Below, one piece after another: positions 36,780 through 46,318 of a stretch of 64,000 nt of DNA. The DNA comes from DATKDF01 sp963752045 (GTDB taxonomy: Bacteria > Acidobacteriota > Vicinamibacteria > Vicinamibacterales > SCN-69-37). The stretch is from assembly GCA_963752045.1 (NCBI GenBank), contig CAVVWN010000008.1, forward strand, positions 868,001-932,000, read 5' to 3'. The notes below the pieces were generated by a model. The model was not told the DNA's origin. It did not search any database and saw only the letters and a list, made by a program, of their open reading frames with translations. Within the stretch, counting starts at the first letter, position 1. Each line of letters begins with the position of its first letter. The position numbers were made by a program, and so were the translations under genes.

Positions 36780-37973
36780 ATGGCCTTTGCCGACCGCATC
36801 GCCAACCTCGGGACCGAAACCGCATTTGCCGTGGCCGACGACGCCCGGGCGCTCGCTGCCACCGGCAAGCCCGTGTTCCCCTTCCACCTGGGCGACATGA
36901 ACATGCCGACGCCCCAGAACATCGTGGATGCCGCCGCGAAAGCCATCCGGGACGGCAAGACCGGGTATGCCCCGGCGTCTGGGATCCCGGAGCTCCGGGC
37001 GGCCTTCGCCGACGACGTGTCCCGGGACCGTGGCGTCGCCTTCTCTGCCGAACAGGTCTCGGTTCAGCCGGGTGGCAAGCCCGTCATCGGGAAGTTCCTG
37101 ATGGCCCTGATGAACCCGGGGGACGAAGTGCTGTACCCGAACCCGGGCTATCCCATCTACGAGTCGCAGATTCAGTTTCTCGGCGGCGTCGCGGTGCCGT
37201 ACGGGTACGACCCCACCGACCGCGGCTTCTCGCTGCGGCGGGAACGCATCGTCAGGTCCATCACGCCACGCACGCGCTTCTTCATCTACAACAACGGGCA
37301 GAACCCGCTCGGGGCCGAGTCCGATTCCTCCGAGATGGAGTGGGTCGCGGAACTCGCCCAGCGTCACAACCTGTGGGTGCTCTCCGACGAGGCCTACTTT
37401 CACATTCGGTACTCCGGCGTGAGCCGGAGCATCGTGAGCCTTCCGGGCATGGCCGAGCGCACGGTGCTCCTTGTGGGCCACTCCAAGCGCTATGCCATGA
37501 CCGGCTGGCGGCTCGGGGCCGCCGTCGGGCCGGCAAAGGTGATTGACGTCATCAACCGCCTGAACGTGAATCACGAATCGTGCACGAACCACTTCGTGCA
37601 GTACGCGGGCCTCGAGGCGCTTCGGGGGGATCAGTCCGGCGCTCAGGCGATCGTCAGCACGCTCAAGGCCAGGCGCACGGTTCTTGCCGATGCGGTCCGC
37701 GGGATTCGTGGTGTGACCGTCGCGGTGCCGGAGGTGACGTTCTACCTGTTCCCCGACGTCACCGAAGTGTTCAAACGAAAAGGGTTCGCCGACTCGCAGG
37801 CCTTCCGGCTCGATGCGCTCCGGGAAACCGGGGTGTCGTTCTGCTCGCGCGATCACTTCGGCCGGAAGCTGCCCGATGAAGATCGCGTCTACATCCGGAT
37901 GGCGTACTCCGGAATCGACGAAGGCCGCATCAGGGAAGGGCTGGCGCGGCTCAAGGCCCACTGGGAGTCCTGA
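36780..37973 (+). CDS. PLP-dependent class I/II aminotransferase
   Basis: A fold-type I aminotransferase of ~397 residues. The PLP features are present: GDMNMPTPQNIVDAAAKAI, GYAPASGIPELRAAFA, PGYPIYESQIQFLGG, YNNGQNPLGAE (substrate carboxylate and PLP Asn region), LSDEAYFHIRYSG with the PLP-contacting Asp, and GHSKRYAMTGWRLG with the Schiff-base Lys. ATG 36780 has GGAGG 8 nt upstream; GTG 36774 is too close to that site. The closest family type is aspartate/alanine-like aminotransferases. Amino donor cannot be read from sequence. The transketolase-like gene follows after 35 bp. Confidence 0.9.
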   Translation: MAFADRIANLGTETAFAVADDARALAATGKPVFPFHLGDMNMPTPQNIVDAAAKAIRDGKTGYAPASGIPELRAAFADDVSRDRGVAFSAEQVSVQPGGKPVIGKFLMALMNPGDEVLYPNPGYPIYESQIQFLGGVAVPYGYDPTDRGFSLRRERIVRSITPRTRFFIYNNGQNPLGAESDSSEMEWVAELAQRHNLWVLSDEAYFHIRYSGVSRSIVSLPGMAERTVLLVGHSKRYAMTGWRLGAAVGPAKVIDVINRLNVNHESCTNHFVQYAGLEALRGDQSGAQAIVSTLKARRTVLADAVRGIRGVTVAVPEVTFYLFPDVTEVFKRKGFADSQAFRLDALRETGVSFCSRDHFGRKLPDEDRVYIRMAYSGIDEGRIREGLARLKAHWES

Positions 37974-38008
37974 CGGGGCCGGTGGACGAACTGCGGCGGG
38001 AGGATGGA

Positions 38009-40421
38009 ATGACGTCAGCACGCACTACAGCCGTCAAGGAAGAGTCGGTCCTGAAGCTCGGGCCTCGACGGGGCATCTACGTCAATGTCGCCGACGAGCT
38101 CAACGGGCGCGCGAGCCATGTGAATGACGACGAGCTTGCCGCTCTCGAGTTCCTCGACGCGCAGTACCGGGCGCTCTGCGCGATCCTGTACAACTACGTG
38201 CCCGGGTCGGGGCACCCGGGCGGGTCCATCTCGTCGGGGCGGTTCGTCGAGGCCATCCTGTTCGACGCGATGGACTACGACATGAGCAATCCCGACGCGC
38301 CCGACGCGGACCTCGTGTCCTATGCCGCCGGCCACAAGGCGCTCGGTCTCTACGCGATGTGGGCCTTGCGCAATGAGGTCGTCAGAATCGCCCGGCCCGA
38401 CCTGCTGCCCGCCGACGACCGCTTCCAGCTGCGCCTGGAGGACCTGCTGGGATTCCGCCGCAATCCCGTCAACGACACGGCGCTCTTCCGGAAGTTCAGG
38501 GCCCGCGCGCTCGACGGACACCCGACGCCTGCCACGCCGTTCCTGAAGCTCGCCACGGGCGCCTCCGGCGTCGGCGTGGCCTCGTCGTTCGGTCTGGCGC
38601 TGGCCGTCATGGACCTCTACCGCCGCGATCCGCCGCGCGTCCACGTCGTGGAAGGGGAGGGCGGCATGACGCCGGGCCGTGTGGCGGAGGCGTTTGCCGC
38701 TGCCGGCACGATGGGCCTCCGCAACCTCGTCGTCCACGTGGACTGGAATCAGGCGTCAATCGACTCCAATCGCGTATGCCGCGACGGTCTGGACCCCGGT
38801 GACTACGTGCAGTGGAACCCGCTGGAGTTCGCCTACCTGCACGACTGGAATGCGATCTTCGTGCCCGATGGCACGGACTTCAGGCAGATCGTGGCCGCGC
38901 AGCGACGCGCGGCGGCCATGGTCAATCACCAGCCAACGGCCATCGTGTACCGCACGACCAAGGGATGGCAGTACGGCATCGAAGGCCGTGCCTCGCACGG
39001 TGCGGGGCACAAACTCTGCGCATCCGGGTTTTACGAGGCGCTCACGCCGCTTCTTGGCGACCGGCTGACGGCGGTTCCAACGTGCGAGGGCGACGAGAAG
39101 CGGTGCCGCGGGTGCGATCCCGACGTGATCGAAGGGTGCTACTGGGAGGCGCTGCAGGTAATTCGCAGCGGCCTTGCCGAGAACCGGCCGCTCGTGGACC
39201 GGCTGGCCTCACGGCTGGCCTCGTCGAAGGCGCGGCTGGCCGACCGCGCGCGCCGCCCTCACCGGAGCGCGCCGCGGCTCGAGGACGCGTTTGGCGCTCC
39301 GGGGGGCGTTCCGCTCGTTCCCGAGGCTCTGGCGCTCAAGCCAGGCACGGCGACCACGCTCCGGGGTGCGCTTGGTGACGTGCTCGGCTACCTCAATCGC
39401 GCATCCGGAGGCGGGCTGTTCGTCGGCGCGGCCGACCTGGTGGGCTCGACCTCGGTGAACAATGCCGTGCGCGGGTTTCCGGAGGGTTACTTCCACGCGC
39501 TGGAGAATCCCGATTCCCGGCTGCTGGCCGTGGGCGGCATCTGTGAGGACGGTGCGGCCGGCCTGATGTCGGGTCTTTCGGCCTACGGCCATCACATCGG
39601 TGTGGTGTCGTCGTACGCCGCTTTTCTGGCGCCGCTCGGCCACATCGCGGCGCGCCTGCACGCCATTGGCGGGCAGGCCCGCCGGTCGCTCGTGCCCGGC
39701 GAGCCGTACAAGCCGTTCATCCTCGTCTGCGCGCACGCCGGGCTCAAGACGGGCGAGGACGGCCCCACGCATGCCGACCCGCAGGCCTACCAGCTGCTCT
39801 CCGAGAACTTCCCGACGGGCACGTTCATCACGCTCACGCCATGGGACCCGCAGGAGATGTGGCCGCTCATGGCCGCCGCGCTCGCGAAACGGCCGGCCGT
39901 TGTCGCCCCGTTCGTCACGAGGCCCAACGAGGTCGTGATCGATCGCAAGGCCAGGGGACTGGCGCCGGCATCGGCAGCCGTGAGCGGCGTTTACGCGCTC
40001 AAGCCCGCGGATCCGAAACGGCCCCGCGACGGCACGATCGTGTTGCAGGAGAGCGGTGTGGCGTATGCCTTCGTGGAGGACGCGCTGCCCGTCATCGAAC
40101 GAGAGGGCTTCAACCTGCACGTCATGTACGTCGCATCTGCGGAGCTTTTCGACATGCTCTCGGCCGAGGAGCGCGCGCGGATCTTCCCGCGCGAACTGGC
40201 CGACGAGGCGATGGGCATCACCGGCTTCACGAAGCCCACGCTCTATCGGTGGGTGACGTCGGAGGCCGGGCGCGACGCCTCGATGCATCCGTTCGCCAAG
40301 GGGCATTACCTCGGCAGCGGACAGGCAGCCGCGGTGCTTGCGCGAAGCTGGACTCGACGGCCGCGGGCAGTTCGAGGCCATTCAGAAGTACGTGCATGCG
40401 CGCCGGTCCCGGGCGCGCTGA
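38009..40421 (+). CDS. Transketolase-like TPP enzyme, one frame break near the end
   Basis: ATG 38009 follows GGGAGGA. It gives an ~800-residue protein with TPP-enzyme layout: N-terminal PP domain with PGSGHPGGSISSG and GATGVGVASSFGLALA-like text, VEGEGGMTPGRVAEAF, and NLVVHVDWNQASIDSNR. A pyrimidine-binding domain (SSYAAFLAPLGHIA, CAHAGLKTGEDGPTHADPQAYQLL) and a C-terminal domain (GITGFTKPTLYRWV) follow. Near 40342 the frame shifts; one base fewer restores a C-terminal helix reading DGRGQFEAIQKYVHARRS and a stop at 40421. A Cys-rich insert (CEGDEKRCRGCDP) lies between the PP and Pyr domains. Substrate specificity unknown. Confidence 0.85.
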
Positions 40422-40422
40422 A

Positions 40423-41223
40423 TCAGCCTGACTCCGGTCGGGGCTTGACGGCCGTCATCATGACCGCCTTGACGCCGTAGGCCTCGGCCGAGTTCTGTGT
40501 GGCCTGCTTGCGGAAACGGAAGCCCGGAACCACGGCCGACCGAACCCGCGTGAAGCCCGCCTGCTCGACGAGCGCGAACATCTCTCCCTCCGGGAGAGCG
40601 CCGCCGATTCAACTCGCCCAGAGCTTCGGGTCGTTCACGATCGACTGCGACAGCTGCTTGGCGCTCACGATGTCGGTGATCGACAGACGGCCGCCGGGCT
40701 TGAGCACGCGGAACAGTTCCCTGATGACCTGGCGTTTGCGGAACGACAGGTTGATGACGCCGTTCGAAATGACCACGTCCACGGAGCTGTCGTCGAGCGG
40801 CACGTCCTCCATCCGGCCCTGCCGGCACTCCAACGTCCGGCCCGTTTCGGCAGCGTGGGCCTGCGCCTTGATGCACATCGCCGGATTGAGGTCGACGCCG
40901 ATGACGTTGCCGCCGGGGCCGACCAGCCGGGCCGCCAGGATGGCGTCGAGCCCCGCGCCACTGCCCAGATCCAGCACGGTCTCTCCGGGCTGCAACGCCG
41001 CGCGCTCGAGCGGGTTGCCGACACCGGCAAACGACTTGACCGCGCCTTCGGGCGCCAGGTCGAGCCATTCGGCGGGATAGCCGAACATTTCCGCGGCCAA
41101 TCGGCCGTGGAAGAAATGAAACTCGGCTTCAGGGTGGTCGGCCACCTCCTGATACATCCGCAGGATCTCGCCCTTCAGCGCAGCCTCGAGTGATTCCTGG
41201 GCGTCGGCAATCGTCTCTGACAT
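40423..41223 (-). CDS. ArsM-like SAM methyltransferase with in-frame UGA: predicted selenoprotein
   Basis: ATG 41223 begins a 266-residue protein. The SAM domain has GETVLDLGSGAGLDAILAARLVG (motif I, about residues 80-102), GVDLNPAMCIKAQ and ISNGVINLSFRKRQ. At codon 205 (40609-40611) the frame meets TGA, then continues in the same phase without shift for 61 codons of good family sequence (IGGALPEGEMFALVEQAGF ... AEAYGVKAVMMTAVKP) to a TGA at 40423. The UGA falls in LWAS-U-IGGAL, where ArsM relatives carry a conserved Cys. A 7-bp hairpin with GGA loop sits 17 nt downstream. The other As-ligand cysteines of ArsM are missing (GVG instead of GCG). Substrate therefore open. No pause to a normal frameshift explanation is needed. 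Confidence 0.8.
40582..40598 (-). promoter_or_regulatory. Bacterial SECIS-like hairpin after the in-frame UGA
   Basis: On the minus strand CTCTCCC pairs perfectly with GGGAGAG around a GGA loop. There are 17 nt between the UGA (40609-40611) and the loop. A short stem, small loop with G in the first two positions and this spacing match what is known of bacterial SECIS elements, which lie within the coding region immediately 3' of UGA. Confidence 0.65.
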
Positions 41224-41340
41224 CCGTGTCCTTTCTGATCGAACAGGGCGCGGCTGAAGACTACCCCGACCGGGGCCGTGCCGCCAAACTTTCGCGGTCG
41301 TGTGGTCCGCGAGGTCCGCGATAAGCTGAGGTCGTCTGAC

Positions 41341-41622
41341 ATGGCTCTGGTTGATCCTGACGAATTCAGCGACTCCGAGTGCGCCCGCATCTACATCGCC
41401 GGCCGCCTGCGTGAAGCCAGGAGCGTCGAGCACGTGCTCACGGGCGGCGGCGTCGATTACTTCGTCGCAATCGAGAAGTTCCGGAAGAACCTGCTGGGTG
41501 TCATTCCGAGGGAATACGACGGCGTGGCGTTCTATGTGGCGGTGGAGCAGGCCGCAGCCTGTCGCGAACTGCTCGTCGGCGCAGGACTGCGGACCGGACT
41601 CGTCGAGGATGACGGGGAGTAG
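41341..41622 (+). CDS. Small conserved hypothetical protein
   Basis: ATG 41341 gives a 93-residue soluble protein: LVDPDEFSDSECARIYIAGRLREARSVEHVL then GVDYFVAIEKFRKNLLG, EYDGVAFYVAVEQAAACRELL and an acidic end. The order (short N-terminal helix, ligand- or nucleotide-sized alpha/beta core, ACRELLVGAGL) resembles small DUF2007-like putative signal-transducing proteins, but I do not claim the family. GTG- or ATG-type starts upstream at 41278 give an unrelated basic leader, so I prefer 41341. It lies between the divergent methyltransferase and the convergent TadG-like gene. Confidence 0.6.
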   Translation: MALVDPDEFSDSECARIYIAGRLREARSVEHVLTGGGVDYFVAIEKFRKNLLGVIPREYDGVAFYVAVEQAAACRELLVGAGLRTGLVEDDGE

Positions 41623-41633
41623 CGGAGTCAGCG

Positions 41634-42885
41634 CTATCGCACGAGGACTATCGACCGCAGGAACGAGCCGGTGTTGTTGAACGACGAGCCCCCGGACGGC
41701 TTGGCCGGGTATGTGACGAAATGCCCGGTCACTTCGCCGGCTTTGGCGCCCATCTCCTCGAAGAAGAACCCGAGGATCCGCACGATCTCGACGTCCTGTC
41801 TGCCGCTCAGCTGGCCCTGATAGTAGTCGTCGATATTGAATACCGGAACCGCGGCGATCCGCGGGCTCACGGTGCACGTGCCCGCCGCCATGCAGCCTCC
41901 GGCCACCGCCCCGTCTGGGCTACCGTCGCCATCGACGTCTGGGCCGATTGTGGGATCCCAGTAGGCGTTGGGGTCCAGAGCGATCAGATCGTCAACGCCT
42001 TGACGGGTCGGACCCACCATGTTGCCCGGCTCATTCTGCAGGAGCTGAGGCGGGTTGATGGGGGTCACGTTGCAGGTCGCAATGGCGTCTCGATAGCAGT
42101 TGCCGCCCTTGCAGCCAGGGTCGATGACTACGGGATAGTGACCAGCCCGGCGCGATGTTCTGCTGATTCTCGCTCTTGAGCGTCAGCTCGAGGCCGTAGT
42201 CATCTTCCAGCGTATAACCCGAGCCCGCGTCCGTCATGTTCCCATTCGCGTCGTAGGTCGGCCGGAGGTACGAGTCCGGGTTGGGCAGGAGGTTGCCCGA
42301 CTTGTCGTAACGCTCGAACCGGTCGGTGGGGTCCCAGTTGTCTCCGTCGCCGTCCGAATCGACCCCGTCCGTCTCGTTCCACTTGTCCGGAATCGCAAAC
42401 GGCTTCACACAGTCCGACGAGGCTGGAAACAGAATCTGGGCCGTTGCCGTGGCCTGAATCCCCTGGGCCGTGAGGCCGAGAAGGCTCCCGAAGAAGATGG
42501 GCAGCGGACTGCCGTTCGGGCGCTGGTTGCGGAAGGCGTCCACGCGGACGCAGGTGTCCACGGGGCCGGGTGCCCAGGCAGGACAGGTGGGGAAGGTGAC
42601 GTCGGCCGTCGTGATATCGGGCACCTGGCCGTACACGAGGTTAAGCTGAGCAACCTCGACGGCCTGCGTTTGAGCCCCCGCCTGGTCGCCGTCCCAGGCC
42701 ATGTACATGGCCGCCGAGAGGGCGCCTGCATCGGCGGCATTCTGCGCCTGACGGCGGGCCAGCCAGAACACGCCGTAGTCGACGACGAACGTGGAGAACG
42801 CCAGGAGCGCGATGAAGGCAAACGCGACATGGACCAGAACGGCGCCGCGTTCAGACGCTTCGGACGTGTTTCGCTGACGGAACAT
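41634..42885 (-). CDS. TadG-like protein with calcium-binding-type repeats, one frame break
   Basis: ATG 42885 has GGAGG 6 nt upstream. The N terminus (SERGAVLVHVAFAFIALLAFSTFVVDYG...RRQAQNAADAGALSAAM) is the TadG/Flp-associated signature (PF13400-like), with one span and an extracytoplasmic body. The body contains DSDGDGDNWDPTD and DVDGDGSPDG, EF-hand-like calcium-binding loops, and several cysteines. The frame breaks near 42140 and resumes to the stop at 41634 (about 417 residues). It lies 17-30 kb from the main Tad locus, so it may be an additional tip or minor pilin-like component. Confidence 0.8.
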
Positions 42886-42986
42886 CTGGAACCTCCACGA
42901 CAGGGCGAGATTGCCGCTGGTGTCACTACTTATCGGTTCGGCGCGTTCCTGATCGTAGCAGTCCCGTTCCATGAGGGGAAGCACGA

Positions 42987-43010
42987 CAATCTGACAATAC
43001 TGTCAGATTG
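42987..43010. promoter_or_regulatory. Operator-like perfect inverted repeat upstream of the TadG-like gene
   Basis: CAATCTGACA at 42987-42996 and TGTCAGATTG at 43001-43010 are exact reverse complements with a 4-bp ATAC centre. It lies about 100 bp upstream of the TadG-like start in an AT-richer stretch, as expected for a dimeric repressor or activator site. No T-run follows, which argues against a terminator of the convergent or upstream sulfatase gene. Confidence 0.5.
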
Positions 43011-43074
43011 AGCATCCAAGAGACAGGATTGTAATCATTCCTGGCCCCATGGCCCTGGCTGAACCGCCGACCGG

Positions 43075-44478
43075 CTATTTCAGGTTCCCGTGCCCGGTTT
43101 CGGCGAGCAGGCGCGCCAGCTCCGCGCGCATAGCCTCGAGGGCCGGCGCGGCCGCCGGGTCCGCGATCAGGTTTCGCTCCTCGTACGGGTCTGCCTCGAG
43201 GTCGTAGAGTTCGTCCATGCCGTCGAGCTCGAGGTAGTGGATGAGCTTGTGGCGTTCGGTTCGCACGGCCACGTAGCCCATGTTGCGGATGCGGGGAAAC
43301 ACGGTGTCGCTGTAGTACTCGGCGAGGAATGACGTGCGCCAGCCGGCAGGGGAGTCACCCCGGAGGATCGGCACGAGCGACCGGCCCTGGATCGCGGGAC
43401 CTGGTTCGAGCCCGGCAAGTTCAAGGAGCGTGGGCGCAAGGTCGATCGAGAGCGCCATCTGGGCAGGAGTGACGCCGGCGGCAGCGAGCGGCGGGTATCG
43501 CACGAGCAATGGGATCCGAAGCGTCTCTTCGTACGCGAGCCGGCGCTCTTCGTTGAGGCCGTGCTCTCCGTAGAAATACCCGTGGTCGCTCGTGAAGACG
43601 ATGACCGTGTCGTCGAGCGCGCCCGTGCGGTCGAGCGCGCCAATCATCCGGCCGAGGCTCTCGTCAACGGCCAGCAGCATCTCGAGCCGTCCGCGCATTT
43701 CCTCGTCGGTCGTAGCCGTCTCGGGACCGAGCGGCGGCAGGTCGTCGATCTGCCGCTCCAGCGCGGGCTTGCCAGCCGGCGGCTTGAAGGCGCTCGGCCG
43801 CCGCGGCATGGCTTGGCCGACGTAGCGGCCGCGGTGACGTTCGGCCGCCACGAAGCCGCCCGGCTGATCTCCCAGCGCCACCGTACTCCCGTCGTCGCGC
43901 TGGGTGATGTTGGGGTGGACGGCCTTGTGCGACAGGTAGACGAGGAAAGGCGCCGCACGGGCGCCCTCGATGAAGTCCACGGCGTAGTCGGTGAGCACGT
44001 CGGTCACGTAGCCGGTTGTCTGCTGGCGCTCGCCGTCGACGTTGAGCACCGGGTCGACGGCTTCGCCCTGGCCGCGCATGGCCACCCACCGCGTGAAGCC
44101 GGGGCGCGGACTGTCGTCGTTGCCCATGTGCCACTTGCCGATGAAGGCGGTCTCATAGCCGGCCCGTTCCAGTTCAACCGGGAACGTCGGCAGGTTGTGG
44201 CTCGGCCGGGCCGTGTTGTCGACGATGCCGTTGGTGTGGGCGTACTGGCCCGTGAGAAACGTGGCACGGCTCGGCGAGCAGAGCGGGGTCGTGGCGAACG
44301 CGTTCAGGAAGCGGACACCTTCGCGCGCCAGTCGGTCCATGTTCGGCGTGTCCGCGAACGGGTGTCCGGCGGCCCGAAGCTCGTCCCAGCGCATGTCGTC
44401 GACGAGCACGACGATCATGTTGGGCCGCCGGACCGGCTGTTCGGTCGGCCCGCACGAGGTGGCAGGGAGCATGACCAC
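43075..44478 (-). CDS. Sulfatase (formylglycine-dependent), lipoprotein-like
   Basis: Type I sulfatase of about 467 residues. The activation motif is CSPSR (Cys67 in PLCSPSRATFLTGQ). Metal ligands include IVVLVDDMRWDEL at the N terminus and FTSDHGYFYGEHG near the C-terminal half; FIGKWHMGN is also typical. The start is uncertain: GTG 44478 gives a short leader ending in a lipobox-like LPATSCG. The same frame continues open upstream as RRGHALLVVMLPATSC, a better lipoprotein signal without a clear start codon. Such sulfatases act on sulfated polysaccharides in the periplasm. Confidence 0.9.
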   Translation of the reverse strand: MVMLPATSCGPTEQPVRRPNMIVVLVDDMRWDELRAAGHPFADTPNMDRLAREGVRFLNAFATTPLCSPSRATFLTGQYAHTNGIVDNTARPSHNLPTFPVELERAGYETAFIGKWHMGNDDSPRPGFTRWVAMRGQGEAVDPVLNVDGERQQTTGYVTDVLTDYAVDFIEGARAAPFLVYLSHKAVHPNITQRDDGSTVALGDQPGGFVAAERHRGRYVGQAMPRRPSAFKPPAGKPALERQIDDLPPLGPETATTDEEMRGRLEMLLAVDESLGRMIGALDRTGALDDTVIVFTSDHGYFYGEHGLNEERRLAYEETLRIPLLVRYPPLAAAGVTPAQMALSIDLAPTLLELAGLEPGPAIQGRSLVPILRGDSPAGWRTSFLAEYYSDTVFPRIRNMGYVAVRTERHKLIHYLELDGMDELYDLEADPYEERNLIADPAAAPALEAMRAELARLLAETGHGNLK

Positions 44479-44547
44479 CAGAAGCGCGTGGCCGCGGCGA
44501 GATCCCGGAATGTCATGTACCGGGAAGCATAGCAGACGAAAGCTGAC

Positions 44548-45402
44548 CTACCGGCCGGCGTTGCGCTTCCGGTACTCGGCCATCGTGATCAGTTGCTTAG
44601 CGTCCGGATCGTAGAGCTTGAGGCCGAACGTCTTGAGCGCGCTCCACAAGGTCAGCCGGGTCACCCGGGCGGACAGGTCAGGGACGGCCTCGGCGCAGTC
44701 GGCGAGTCTGTAGTTGGGGACGTTCGGCGCCAGGTGATGAATGTGGTGCACGCCGATCGATGCCGTGACCCACCGCAGGACGCCGCCCACGTCCAGATAG
44801 GAGGAACCGTCGACGGCGCCCCGCTCGAACGCCCACGCGTCAGCCTCCCGCCAGTAGACGTCTTCGAACTGGTGCTGCACGTAGAAGAGGCCCACGCCAA
44901 CCGCTGCCGCCAGCATGGCCGCCGGCAGGTACACGGCGAACAGCAGCATCGGGCTGATCAGGAACAGCCCGAGCCAGACGAGCGCGCCCATGATGCCGGT
45001 GACGACGATGTCTCGCCGTTCCACCTTACCGAGCCGGTAGCCCCAGACCCTGGACGACGGGATGCGGTGCATGACGACGAAGACGAGAATCGCGCCGCCG
45101 ACGCACATGACGAGCGGGTTGCGCGTCAGGCGATACCCGAGGCGTGTCCAGCGGCCGGCCTCCTCGTATTCCCTGGTCGTCATCGTCCAGATGTCGCCGG
45201 TTCCCCGGCGCGCGAGGTTGCCGGCCGTCGCGTGGTGAATGGCGTGCTGCCGGCGCCAGGCGTGATACGGCGTGAGCACGAACCACCCGATGATCGTGCC
45301 GGCGATGTCGTTGGCGCGCTGCGTCCGGAAGAAGCTACCGTGGCCGCAGTCGTGATGGAGGATGAACAGGCGGACGAGGCAGCCCGAGAGCGCCACGGTC
45401 AC
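44548..45402 (-). CDS. Membrane fatty acid desaturase, N terminus broken
   Basis: Di-iron membrane desaturase with the three histidine boxes: HDCGHG, HAIHH and HHIHH, plus several membrane spans and a C-terminal region ending AEYRKRNAGR. The safe start is GTG 45402. Upstream sequence in the same frame (RPSLIRSAWQLYSTVAVTLALATLAGLLLKAHW) is clearly part of the protein. Further upstream, after a shift near 45490, the frame reads DWKAAIAPFR. The true start therefore lies near 45535, just downstream of the tRNA gene. It introduces double bonds into membrane lipid acyl chains or related substrates. Confidence 0.85.
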   Translation of the reverse strand: MTVALSGCLVRLFILHHDCGHGSFFRTQRANDIAGTIIGWFVLTPYHAWRRQHAIHHATAGNLARRGTGDIWTMTTREYEEAGRWTRLGYRLTRNPLVMCVGGAILVFVVMHRIPSSRVWGYRLGKVERRDIVVTGIMGALVWLGLFLISPMLLFAVYLPAAMLAAAVGVGLFYVQHQFEDVYWREADAWAFERGAVDGSSYLDVGGVLRWVTASIGVHHIHHLAPNVPNYRLADCAEAVPDLSARVTRLTLWSALKTFGLKLYDPDAKQLITMAEYRKRNAGR

Positions 45403-45584
45403 GGGAACCGTGTAGATCCAATGCGCCTTCAGGAGAAGGCCGGCCAGCGTGGCCAGAGCCAGCGTGACGGCAACGGTGCTGTAGAGCTGCCAGGCGCTTC
45501 GGATGAGGGAGGGCCTCGAAAGGGTGCGATGGCGGCCTTCCAGTCCGATGGGAAGGAGTCTGGCGGACCGACGGTTTCAGAGGC

Positions 45585-45671
45585 TGGTGCGGAAGAGAGG
45601 ACTCGAACCTCCACGACCTTGCGGCCACAAGCTCCTGAGGCTTGCGCGTCTGCCAGTTCCGCCACTTCCGC
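45585..45671 (-). tRNA. tRNA-Leu (CAG)
   Basis: On the minus strand a complete 87-nt tRNA including encoded CCA: acceptor GCGGAAG/CTTCCGC, D-arm GCGGAACTGGCAGACGCGC, anticodon stem CAAGC/GCTTG with loop CTCAGGA (anticodon CAG), a long variable arm and T-arm GGAGGTTCGAGTCC. The long variable arm and DNA shape are those of leucine tRNA. It reads CUG codons. It lies just upstream of the desaturase gene on the same strand. Confidence 0.95.
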
Positions 45672-45772
45672 ACATGATGTTCGGCGGGGAGCCTGACGCC
45701 CCGCCTCGCTCGCGCCGGCCGCGGGGACGGATGCCCCTTCTGCCTTCGCTCGCTCGTGGCCGAAGAAGTATA

Positions 45773-46306
45773 TCAGCGACCGCCCCTGCGCTTGGCCACG
45801 TAGTCCAGGGCGAATGCCTCGAGGGTCTCGCTCGAAAGGCCGATCATCCTGGCTTCGTCCAGGGCCTTCGCCTGCTCCCACCGGTCCACCAGCATCCGCT
45901 TGGCCAGCCACAGGGCCCCGACCCGGTTGGCGCTGCCGCAGTGAATGAAGGCCGGCTGGTTGGTCGGGTCGGCCACGGCCATGATGAACTGGTCGACCAC
46001 CTTGACGTCGGCTTCCGCGGAGTTGAACGGCAGGTGGATGTACTTGATATGGGCCGCCTCGGCCGCGGCCTTGGATTCGTCGATGGCCGCGCCCGGCTCT
46101 GATGCCAGCCGCAGGTTGATGATGGACTTGAAGCCCTGCGCGGCCAGGCCGGCAATGGCTTCCGGCGCTGTCGACCCGGCGCAGGCCACGGTGGCGTCGA
46201 CGCGCGTGAAGTTCCGGATGCCCTCGACGTCTTCCTTGCGCGCCTGCGACGCGAGCACGACGACGGGAAACACCACAGCGATCAACACGATTGAGATCCG
46301 ACGCAT
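45773..46306 (-). CDS. Exported DUF442/BLH-like protein tyrosine phosphatase-fold protein
   Basis: A 177-residue protein with a signal peptide (residues 1-20). A phosphatase-like domain follows: FTRVDATVACAGSTAPEAIAGLAAQGFKSIINLR, HIKYIHLPFNS, and the P-loop HCGSANRVGALWLAKRM. The C-x4-R arrangement (Cys then Arg five positions on) matches DUF442 / beta-lactamase-hydrolase-like phosphatases rather than classical CX5R phosphatases. Substrate unknown; the periplasmic location is inferred from the signal. ATG 46306. It ends 101 bp before the tRNA gene. Confidence 0.8.
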   Translation of the reverse strand: MRRISIVLIAVVFPVVVLASQARKEDVEGIRNFTRVDATVACAGSTAPEAIAGLAAQGFKSIINLRLASEPGAAIDESKAAAEAAHIKYIHLPFNSAEADVKVVDQFIMAVADPTNQPAFIHCGSANRVGALWLAKRMLVDRWEQAKALDEARMIGLSSETLEAFALDYVAKRRGGR

Positions 46307-46318
46307 ATCTTCGATTAT

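Noticed and set aside
40423..41223. Methyltransferase as a pseudogene or frameshift victim
   Set aside because: The reading phase does not change across the TGA, the downstream 61 codons match the family, and a SECIS-like hairpin is correctly placed.
45585..45671. tRNA-Sec (selC), in view of the in-frame UGA gene nearby
   Set aside because: The anticodon loop CTCAGGA gives anticodon CAG, and the arms are those of tRNA-Leu; no UCA anticodon tRNA is seen in the window.
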